Shown here: piece after piece, positions 1-6,293 of the stretch
Position numbering within the stretch: the first letter of the stretch is position 1
Layout: every line of letters starts with the position of its first letter
Assembly: GCA_002373325.1 (NCBI GenBank)
Contig: DFKI01000179.1
Coordinates: forward strand, 1 to 23,429
Reading direction: 5' to 3'
From: Treponema sp. UBA3649
Lineage (GTDB): Bacteria; Spirochaetota; Spirochaetia; Treponematales; Treponemataceae
Length of the DNA: 23,429 nt
The notes under the pieces: generated by a model
Seen by the model: only the letters and a program-made list of their open reading frames with translations
Database searches by the model: none
What the model was told of the DNA's origin: nothing
Position numbers and translations under genes: made by a program

Positions 1-20
1 ATCGGGTCGAGCCCGATAAT
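1..20. repeat. Palindromic repeat, left-truncated copy (family with covarying arms)
   Basis: The window opens inside a palindrome. Positions 1-6 (ATCGGG) and 12-20 (CCCGATAAT) are the two arms around a TCGAG loop at 7-11. The left arm is cut by the window edge by three bases. The right arm is followed by GACAGGCT, as in the complete copy at 172-194. It belongs to the same family as 134-156, 172-194 and 10040-10062. Confidence 0.75.
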
Positions 21-125
21 GACAGGCTCAGAAGCCCGATAATGACAGGCTCAGAAGCCCGATAATGACAGGCTCAAAAGCACAACAATGACAGACTCGG
101 AAGCTCAACAATGACAGGCTTTGGA
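11..125. repeat. Five-copy 23-bp tandem repeat
   Basis: Five head-to-tail units of exactly 23 bp start at 11, 34, 57, 80 and 103. Units 1 and 2 are identical, unit 3 differs at one base, and units 4 and 5 are more diverged but keep the AATGACA core. Each unit contains the right arm plus tail (CCCGATAATGACAGGCTC) of the neighbouring palindrome, so the array looks like amplification of half of a palindromic element. There is no spacer sequence between units, which excludes a CRISPR array. Confidence 0.9.
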
Positions 126-133
126 GTTTTGTC

Positions 134-156
134 ATTGTCGTACTTGATACGACAAT
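134..156. repeat. Palindromic repeat copy A (9-bp arms, inverted orientation)
   Basis: The arms are ATTGTCGTA at 134-142 and TACGACAAT at 148-156, a perfect 9-bp match around a 5-base loop. Read on the minus strand, the right arm is followed by GACAAAA, which puts it in register with the copies at 172-194 and 10040-10062. The loop on that strand is TCAAG against TCGAG in the others. The arms differ from those of the other copies but still pair fully. Confidence 0.85.
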
Positions 157-163
157 CTCACGT

Positions 164-194
164 AAAAAAGGATTATCGGGTCGAGCCCGATAAT
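164..194 (-). terminator. Candidate intrinsic terminator downstream of oadB
   Basis: On the minus strand, about 50 bases past the oadB stop, a 9-bp perfect stem with a 5-base loop (194 to 172) is followed by CC and six T residues (169-164). That is the shape of a Rho-independent terminator. The stem is palindromic repeat copy B, so a repeat may have been adopted as a terminator. The T run is only six long and separated by two bases, so strength is uncertain. Confidence 0.5.
172..194. repeat. Palindromic repeat copy B (9-bp arms)
   Basis: The arms are ATTATCGGG at 172-180 and CCCGATAAT at 186-194 around TCGAG, followed by GACAGGCT. This is the intact version of the sequence at the window's left edge. 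A further half copy (CCCGATAAT then AACA) lies at 208-220. Confidence 0.85.
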
Positions 195-241
195 GACAGG
201 CTAGTACCCCGATAATAACAACTATGCATTGTCTAAAAATA

Positions 242-1675
242 TCAGCCGAATGTCGCGATGAATACACCGGCGGCGATTGCTGTACCGATAACACCGGAAA
301 CGTTCGGTCCCATTGCGTTCATGAGGAGGAAGTTTGACGGATCGTACTCCTGTCCCACCTTGTTCGAGACACGTGCGGCCATTGGAACGGCAGAGACACC
401 AGCGGAACCGATGAGCGGATTGATTTTCTTATTCTTTGGCAGGAAAAGATTCATCAGTTTTGCCATGAGGACTCCGGCTGCGGTAGCGACACAGAATGCG
501 AGAAGACCAAGGATGATAATTCCGATGGACTTTCCGTTGATGATTTTTTCAGGAGTCATCTGGCTTCCGACACCGAGAGAAAGAAGAATTGAAACAATGT
601 TCATAAGCTCGTTCTCGGCCGTCTTTGAAAGTCTGTCCACACATCCGACCTGCTTGATGAAGTTACCGAATGCGAGCATACCGATCAGAGGAGCCGCGGG
701 AGGCAAAAGCAGGATGGTCAGTGCAAGAAGCATCATCGGGAAAAGAACCCTCTCTGTCTTGCTTACCGGGCGGAGCTGATCCATGTGGATAAGACGCTCT
801 TTTTTGGTGGTCAGAGCCTTCATAATCGGAGGCTGAATCATCGGAACCAGAGCCATGTATGAATACGCTGCAACTGCAATGACGGCCATCAGCTCAGGAG
901 CAAGCTTGGCGGAAACATAGATTGACGTAGGACCATCCGCTCCACCAATGATTGCGATTGCACACGCCTGCATGATGTTGTAGTCCGTGTTGAGACCTGG
1001 AATAAGGTTCATAAGGGAAACACCGAAAAGCGTGAAGAACACACCGAACTGCGCAGCACCACCGAGCAATGCCATCTTTGGGTTTGCGATGAGCGGACCG
1101 AAATCTGTCATGGCACCGATTCCCATAAAAATCAGCATGGGGAAGAATTCGTTTCCGACTCCGGCATTGTAGATGATATGCAACATTCCGTCTGGTCCCT
1201 GTCCCATGTTCGCGCCAAGGATGTTCACCAAAATGGTACCGAATCCGATGGGAATAAGGAGAAGAGGCTCGAATCCCTTTGCGGCTCCAAGGTAGACAAT
1301 CAAAAATCCGATTGCAATCATAATCAAGTACTGATATCCAGGGGCTGATGACGCAAACGGTGCTTTTGTCTCCTCGTGAACTTCAGCAACAGGAGCTTCC
1401 TTTCCGGTAGTGTGAATCATCTTGTAGATTCCGGTGGACTTCCAGATGTTGTTGAGAAATTTCCCCACGCGGACATCCTTTGAGTCTCCCCAGTTCTCAG
1501 TCCCTTTGACAACATGGTCCCAAGAAGGATGACCATCTTCCGCTTTTACCTGGGCCTGCACGGAATTATCCTGAGCAAAAACCCTGGTTGTCAATGACAA
1601 GACACCCGCGAACGCCATTATGGCAATCATTATCAGGGCAATTTTTTTATTTACTTCTGTCTTTGAAACAGGCAT
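242..1675 (-). CDS. oadB: Na+-translocating oxaloacetate decarboxylase, beta subunit (OadB)
   Basis: This is the integral membrane subunit that decarboxylates carboxybiotin delivered by OadA and couples this to Na+ export. The 477-residue product has many hydrophobic helices from about residue 115 onward. It carries the family signatures GGADGPTSIY (about 244-253, with Asp247 in the position of the Na+/H+-linked aspartate), MGIGAMTDFGPLIANP (184-199) and a C-terminal LLMNAMGPNVSGVIGTAIAA. Family members I know start close to the first conserved helix. This one has about 100 extra residues, with a hydrophobic signal-like stretch (11-34, ending RVFAQ) and then a soluble acidic segment. The ATG at 1675 has an AGAGGTT ribosome site. 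It lies 13 bases after oadA, as the last gene of oadG-oadA-oadB. A glutaconyl- or methylmalonyl-CoA decarboxylase beta subunit would look alike, but the adjacent OadA argues for oxaloacetate. Confidence 0.95.
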   Translation of the reverse strand: MPVSKTEVNKKIALIMIAIMAFAGVLSLTTRVFAQDNSVQAQVKAEDGHPSWDHVVKGTENWGDSKDVRVGKFLNNIWKSTGIYKMIHTTGKEAPVAEVHEETKAPFASSAPGYQYLIMIAIGFLIVYLGAAKGFEPLLLIPIGFGTILVNILGANMGQGPDGMLHIIYNAGVGNEFFPMLIFMGIGAMTDFGPLIANPKMALLGGAAQFGVFFTLFGVSLMNLIPGLNTDYNIMQACAIAIIGGADGPTSIYVSAKLAPELMAVIAVAAYSYMALVPMIQPPIMKALTTKKERLIHMDQLRPVSKTERVLFPMMLLALTILLLPPAAPLIGMLAFGNFIKQVGCVDRLSKTAENELMNIVSILLSLGVGSQMTPEKIINGKSIGIIILGLLAFCVATAAGVLMAKLMNLFLPKNKKINPLIGSAGVSAVPMAARVSNKVGQEYDPSNFLLMNAMGPNVSGVIGTAIAAGVFIATFG

Positions 1676-1688
1676 AGTTTAACCTCTT

Positions 1689-3770
1689 TTACAAAATCTC
1701 TGCGACTACCTGGCCGTTTGTCAACTGTGAACCTGCGCTTGCAAGGAAATGCACTTTTCCAGCCGCACCAGCCTTGATCTCAAGTTCCATCTTCATGGAC
1801 TCAATTACGATTACCGTATCATTGGCACCGACTGTCGCACCCTCTGAAACTGCCGTGCGGAGGAATACACCAGCAACAGGGGCTTTAACAGGCTTTCCAC
1901 TACCGGAAGATGCCGCAGGAGCCGGAGAAGGAGCTGCAACAGGTGCGGGAGCCGGAGCTGCTACAGGAGCCGCTGAAACTACACCACCGATGGACGCAAG
2001 AACCTGACCGTTTGTAATCTGGGTTCCGGTTGGCACTGAATATGTGATGGTACCAGCCTCGGGAGCCTTAACCTCAAGTTCCATCTTCATGGACTCGATT
2101 ATGATAACGGTCTGTCCCTTCTCTACCTTTGTTCCGTTGGAGAAGCAGTGCTTGAGCAATGTACCGGCAACAGGAGCCTTTACGTCAACTCCACCGGTAA
2201 CAGCCGCGGGAGCCGCTGATGCAACAGGAGCAGAACCTGCAGGACCGAATGAAACATTGTATGCAACTCCGTTCACATTGACGCTCATGCTGTCTCCGGC
2301 AGGACCAGATGTGACGTTGTAAGCAGTTCCGTTTACATTTACTGTATATGATCCGCCCTTTCCACCGTTTCCAGACGCAGCGGGTGCGGTCTCTTTCTTT
2401 GCAAATGTTGAAGCGGCATCAACAGGTCCCTTTGCGCGCTCAGAGAAGAACTTGGGTGCGACATTCGGGAACATCGCATAAGTAAGGACATCTTCGTCAG
2501 TTCCGTTACCACCGGCTTTCTTTGCTTCCTCAACCATTTTGTCCCACTCGTTCGGAATCTCATCGGCGGGACGGCAGGTCATAACTTTTTCCATACCGTT
2601 CTGCTCAAGTGCCTTTTTAACGAGGTCTGCGTTTGCCTCAGCCGGAAGAGCACCGAACTTTCCTGTGATAAGGTTTCGGAAATCCTGGGTCATCGTCTTG
2701 TAGCGTCCCATCAGAACGTTCATAACAGCCTGTGTACCGACAATCTGGCTAGTAGGAGTTACGAGAGGAACATATCCCGCATCCTTGTGGACTTTTGGAA
2801 GCTCCTCAAGAACCTCATCCATCCTGTCGCCCGCGTTCTGCTGCTTGAGCTGACTCTCAAGGTTTGAAAGCATACCGCCCGGAACCTGTGAAAGAAGAAT
2901 ACGGGTGTCTGCTCCGAGGAAAGAGGACTCAAGTGAAGAATAGTGCTTGCGTACCTCACGGAAATATGCGGCAATCTCAAGAAGAGCTGATGTGTCAAGA
3001 CCTGTGTCCATATCAGTTCCCTTGAGCATTTCTACGATTGTCTCTGTCGGTGAGTGAGATGTACCCATGGACATGGAGGAAATAGCAGTGTCAAGCCAAT
3101 CAGCACCGGCTTCCGCACCCTTCAAAAGTGTCGCAACGGAAAGTCCTGTGGTTGCGTGTGTATGGATTTCAACAGGAAGATCAACCTTCGCCTTGATTGC
3201 CTTTACCAAATCATAAGCGGCATAAGGCTTCAAAAGACCTGACATATCCTTGATACAGATTGAGTCGGCACCAAAATCAGCGTAGGTCTTTGCGAGCTCA
3301 GCGTACTTTTCAATCGTGTGATATGGAGTTACGGCATAGCTGATTGCCATCTGCACGTGCTTACCGGATTTTTTAGCGGCCTTTGTAGCACACTCCATAT
3401 TGCGTGGATCGTTACATGCGTCAAAAATACGGAAACAGTCAATACCGTTCTTTGCGGCGGTCTCAACAAACTTCTCCACCACATCATCAGCATAGTGGCG
3501 GTAGCCGAGGAGGTTCTGAGCGCGAAGGAGCATCATGATTTTTGAGTTCGGCATCGCTGCATGGAGCTTGCGGAGTCTTTCCCAGGGATCCTCATTCAGA
3601 AAGCGGATGCAGGAGTCGTAAGTGGCTCCACCCCATCCCTCAATGAATTTATAGCCGATTTTATCGAGCATCGGACAAGCAGGCAGCATATCGGCTGTCG
3701 TCATACGGGTTGCGTGAAGACTCTGGTGAGCGTCACGGATTACAAGTTCAGAAATTCCAACTTTAGACAT
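1689..3770 (-). CDS. oadA: Oxaloacetate decarboxylase alpha subunit with two tandem biotinyl domains
   Basis: This is the cytoplasmic carboxyltransferase that moves CO2 from oxaloacetate to biotin, releasing pyruvate, for decarboxylation by OadB. The product has 693 residues. The N-terminal carboxyltransferase domain shows RDAHQSLHATRM (12-23), the Lys of ICIKDMSG (Lys174, the position carbamylated in this family) and the metal-binding pair in EIHTHATTG (His203, His205). The conserved PYC-type central domain runs to about 450. An Ala/Gly-rich linker follows with a duplicated motif around VNGxAYNV (about 476-486 and 497-506). Two separate biotin-attachment domains then follow, each with ESMKMELE, with target lysines at 562 and 660. 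They are separated by an Ala/Pro linker at about 598-625. Family members usually have one. ATG at 3770 with AGAGGTT ahead; 28 bases after oadG. Confidence 0.95.
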   Translation of the reverse strand: MSKVGISELVIRDAHQSLHATRMTTADMLPACPMLDKIGYKFIEGWGGATYDSCIRFLNEDPWERLRKLHAAMPNSKIMMLLRAQNLLGYRHYADDVVEKFVETAAKNGIDCFRIFDACNDPRNMECATKAAKKSGKHVQMAISYAVTPYHTIEKYAELAKTYADFGADSICIKDMSGLLKPYAAYDLVKAIKAKVDLPVEIHTHATTGLSVATLLKGAEAGADWLDTAISSMSMGTSHSPTETIVEMLKGTDMDTGLDTSALLEIAAYFREVRKHYSSLESSFLGADTRILLSQVPGGMLSNLESQLKQQNAGDRMDEVLEELPKVHKDAGYVPLVTPTSQIVGTQAVMNVLMGRYKTMTQDFRNLITGKFGALPAEANADLVKKALEQNGMEKVMTCRPADEIPNEWDKMVEEAKKAGGNGTDEDVLTYAMFPNVAPKFFSERAKGPVDAASTFAKKETAPAASGNGGKGGSYTVNVNGTAYNVTSGPAGDSMSVNVNGVAYNVSFGPAGSAPVASAAPAAVTGGVDVKAPVAGTLLKHCFSNGTKVEKGQTVIIIESMKMELEVKAPEAGTITYSVPTGTQITNGQVLASIGGVVSAAPVAAPAPAPVAAPSPAPAASSGSGKPVKAPVAGVFLRTAVSEGATVGANDTVIVIESMKMELEIKAGAAGKVHFLASAGSQLTNGQVVAEIL

Positions 3771-3798
3771 AAACTATAACCTCTTATATTATATACAT

Positions 3799-4047
3799 TT
3801 ATACAGACAATTTCTCATGCAGGGCTGTGGCGATGGCTGCGACCACGGCTGAATCATCGGATGCGGGAACTGGAGCAGAAGCTTTCACCGGCTCCTTTTT
3901 CTCGGGTTCCTTGTCCCACTTTAAGGCATGAATGACAGCATGCAAAAGATACATGGCCAAAATCATTATGATTAGAAATGAAAAAACGACACCCATACCT
4001 AAAAGCGTCAAAATAACGCTTTGGCTGAGCATATCAGAAACATACAT
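3799..4047 (-). CDS. oadG: Oxaloacetate decarboxylase gamma subunit (OadG-like)
   Basis: This is the small membrane subunit that anchors and assembles the decarboxylase by bridging OadA and OadB. The product has 82 residues: one transmembrane helix (about residues 8-36, with LTLLGMGVVFSFLIIMILAMYLL), then a charged Lys/Glu/Pro linker and a short C-terminal helix rich in Ala. This is the usual OadG plan and length. The start was set at the ATG at 4047 because GGAGGAAG (4058-4051) lies just upstream; an in-frame TTG nine codons earlier would place that ribosome site inside the gene. It is first in the operon. Sequence similarity in OadG is low, so assignment rests on architecture plus context. 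Confidence 0.85.
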   Translation of the reverse strand: MYVSDMLSQSVILTLLGMGVVFSFLIIMILAMYLLHAVIHALKWDKEPEKKEPVKASAPVPASDDSAVVAAIATALHEKLSV

Positions 4048-4107
4048 ATACTTCCTCCAGAAGATTACGAGCAAAAATCTTCCTTTTTAAATTAATAGCT
4101 CATGCAG

Positions 4108-4136
4108 ATTATAAAGAAATTAAATGATTTGTACAA
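4108..4136 (-). promoter_or_regulatory. Sigma-70-like promoter of oadGAB
   Basis: On the minus strand TTGTAC (4136-4131) is followed after exactly 17 bases by a perfect TATAAT (4113-4108). The predicted transcript would start near 4101 and leave a leader of about 54 nt before the oadG ATG. The surrounding 184-bp intergenic stretch (4048-4231) is very A+T rich. Confidence 0.65.
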
Positions 4137-4231
4137 TAGAAAATAGGTCAAATTCACAAAGAAATTTTATGCAGAATTTACAGTTAATTTGTATTTTCTT
4201 GCATATCCTTGAATTTATGAGAAATCACGGT

Positions 4232-5479
4232 TTAAAACACAAAAAGTCTCTGGCCGTCCTTGTCCGCATTAAACGAATCAAAGAGAAAATAGGCATCGAT
4301 TCCGTTGATACAGGTTCCGAAAGGATAAGCCTTTATGAGATTGATCCGGCCGTCCTCAATCTGTTTGCTCGTGATTCCGTAGCGGATGGAGGAATCTGCC
4401 TCAAGAAGCGCCGAATAGTGGTCAGCGAGTCTCACCATCCTGCCGTCCACAGGATTGAATTTATCTGAATTATACTTTGAATTCAAATCTTCAAAAGTCA
4501 CGTGCTCCGTTTTTCCCCTTCTGAGAATGCGGTTCTGAAATTCATCGCTCGTAAAATAAAGAATCTCATCCTTGTAAAAATCCTCCATGAGTGGGACAAG
4601 CTCACGGTTCACGATGATGTCCTCAATGTCCTTTACAATAGAAGGAAGTCCGTCGGTGGCCTGTTTTACCGGGGAGATGATATCCCTTGTAACGGCTTCG
4701 GGCAAATCATGGAAAAGAGCGGAGAAAAAATTGTTGTAGATACGCTTGGGACACATCTTGATTCCGGTCTCGTGCATGAAAAGGAGGGTCAGAACCGAGA
4801 CGAAAAAACAATGTCCCAGAACCGATGTCTTTGGAACCCTCGGAGTCTGATTCCACCTTGTCTGAAAACGCAGCTGCTCAATCCGCATGAGGAAATCAAA
4901 TGGCTTCTGTTTCGTAATCAAGAGCTGAAGTCCGCGCAAATCAAGGAAAGTCTGTAAATCCGCGCTAACTTCCTTTTTGATTCTCTCAAGTCTTTCCGGC
5001 TCATTCACCATGCTGATCATCTCAAGCTCGCGCATCGTTGAGTATTTGTGAGCGGCACCATAGACCCTCGCAGTTTTTTCCTGTGCCGGAGTAAGCGATC
5101 CGTTACCACATTTTGCGGCTATGTAATCCTGGAATCGGTTGAAAATTTCGTCATTTTCAATCATGTCGCGGTACTGGGTGAGAACCCACTCGTTGAGTTT
5201 CAAATATTCATCAGGATATTTTGAATGAATCAGTCTTTGCACCGGGCTTTTTATGTCACATAGGGCAATCTTCCTGAGCAGATCGAAAACGGAGGCGTAA
5301 ATCATCCATTCCCAGTCGATTTTTTCACCCCTGTTCTCCTCATATTTTCCGATGATGTAGGAGACGACCATTTTCTCAGCGGCCTTGTCCATTTCCACAA
5401 GATCAAAGGGTCTCACAAGGTCGTTCCACCTGTCAATAGAAAATCCCTCGAAAATCTTCAGTGCAAAATCCCTCTTCAT
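4232..5479 (-). CDS. HD-domain phosphohydrolase, YfbR-like C-terminal half
   Basis: Predicted metal-dependent phosphohydrolase of the HD superfamily; the substrate cannot be read from sequence. The product has 415 residues. The C-terminal half shows an HD site in the YfbR/HD_3 style: LRFQTRW (Arg204, Trp209), GHCFFVSVLTLL (His223), FHDLPEAVTRDIISPVK (His257, Asp258, Glu261, Asp266) and VRLADHYSALLEA (Asp353). In YfbR-type enzymes, which hydrolyse deoxynucleoside monophosphates, the same blocks occur in the same order. That protein is about 200 residues, so the N-terminal 190 residues here, predicted mostly helical, are an additional region I do not recognise. It begins 13 bases after the preceding gene and has only a weak ribosome site, so it is probably the last gene of the operon led by the DegT-like gene. 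A nucleotide-pool role would suit its neighbours, but that is inference. Confidence 0.75.
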   Translation of the reverse strand: MKRDFALKIFEGFSIDRWNDLVRPFDLVEMDKAAEKMVVSYIIGKYEENRGEKIDWEWMIYASVFDLLRKIALCDIKSPVQRLIHSKYPDEYLKLNEWVLTQYRDMIENDEIFNRFQDYIAAKCGNGSLTPAQEKTARVYGAAHKYSTMRELEMISMVNEPERLERIKKEVSADLQTFLDLRGLQLLITKQKPFDFLMRIEQLRFQTRWNQTPRVPKTSVLGHCFFVSVLTLLFMHETGIKMCPKRIYNNFFSALFHDLPEAVTRDIISPVKQATDGLPSIVKDIEDIIVNRELVPLMEDFYKDEILYFTSDEFQNRILRRGKTEHVTFEDLNSKYNSDKFNPVDGRMVRLADHYSALLEADSSIRYGITSKQIEDGRINLIKAYPFGTCINGIDAYFLFDSFNADKDGQRLFVF

Positions 5480-5492
5480 TTACCGCTCTACC

Positions 5493-6293
5493 CTATTTAT
5501 TTCCCTGCTTTTTGTCGGCTTCCATCTTTGCCTTCCAAACACCGGCCTTCTTTTTCATTTCCTCGGCAGAGTCGCTCTCACCAAGAACCAGCGCGATTCT
5601 ACGCCCCGCAAGAAGAAAGTTGATTGCCATCTGCATGTCCGGCTCACTTCGTGTCGAAAGCTCGTATTTGTCGCGGTAGTCCATGGAACTTTTGTCCAAA
5701 AGACGACGCACCAGCTGAATATAATAGTGGGAAGTGTCATGGTCAGGATGTCCCGGCTCATCCAGAACCTTACCGGCTTCCTTCATATCAAGAAGGTTCT
5801 TTGCCACGGTCGTAAAACGTGCCCTGAGCTCAACAAAGGACCACTTCCACTTTGAGTTGTCACCGAGAGCGTCGGAAAGAACTTGAATCAGAAGTCCGAT
5901 TTTACGCACAAGATAGAACCTCTGCTCCACCTTGAAATTCGTGATTTTCTCAAAATAAGGTGTAAGGTCACTGTATGCGCAGTCAACCATATTGGAAACG
6001 ACTTCCTCAAGGTAGATTATGGACTTGTAGATTGTCTTGCGGCTGTCGTTCAAAGCCTCATTGTTTTTGGTCTCCAGAATCTTGAGAGAAACCGAGTTTA
6101 TGGACATGTAAAGGGTCGCTATATAGAGCATCTCGTCCGCAAGTTCCAGCTTTTTGTACTCAGCTCCCTCACTGTTGCTCCGGATGTCCGCAAGTACAGC
6201 CTTTTCCCTGGCCAGACACTTGTCAATGGAAGCCTTTATGCTCTTGGATCTTTCAGCGAATTCCGCTCGACGCTCAGTTGGGATGTTTGCCAT
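5493..6293 (-). CDS. Uncharacterised helical protein coupled to recN
   Basis: I do not recognise this 266-residue protein. It has no signal peptide or membrane segment, is rich in Lys, Glu, Leu and Ser, and is predicted almost entirely alpha-helical. Distinct stretches include EQRFYLVRKIGLLIQVLSDA (about 123-142), KWKWSFVELRARF (149-161), a His/Asp-rich PGHPDHDTSHYY (about 180-191) and a charged C-terminal tail ending KKQGNK. Its ATG overlaps the recN stop by one base (TAATG), a classic sign of translational coupling, and the HD gene follows after 13 bases. That linkage suggests co-production with RecN, but no activity can be assigned. The reading frame is intact, has coding-like composition and spans the whole gap between neighbours, so the gene itself is secure. 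Confidence 0.85.
   Translation of the reverse strand: MANIPTERRAEFAERSKSIKASIDKCLAREKAVLADIRSNSEGAEYKKLELADEMLYIATLYMSINSVSLKILETKNNEALNDSRKTIYKSIIYLEEVVSNMVDCAYSDLTPYFEKITNFKVEQRFYLVRKIGLLIQVLSDALGDNSKWKWSFVELRARFTTVAKNLLDMKEAGKVLDEPGHPDHDTSHYYIQLVRRLLDKSSMDYRDKYELSTRSEPDMQMAINFLLAGRRIALVLGESDSAEEMKKKAGVWKAKMEADKKQGNK

Noticed and set aside
11..125. CRISPR-like short repeats
   Set aside because: Units abut directly with no unique spacers, and no cas gene is present.
28..294. 88-codon open frame on the minus strand at the left edge
   Set aside because: It is made of the 23-bp tandem repeat and palindromes and overlaps the end of oadB; its serine- and leucine-rich repeats reflect the DNA repeat, not a protein.
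4124..4468. 114-codon plus-strand open frame over the oadG-HD gene gap
   Set aside because: It overlaps the HD gene on the opposite strand and covers the oadG promoter; no ribosome site or recognisable protein.
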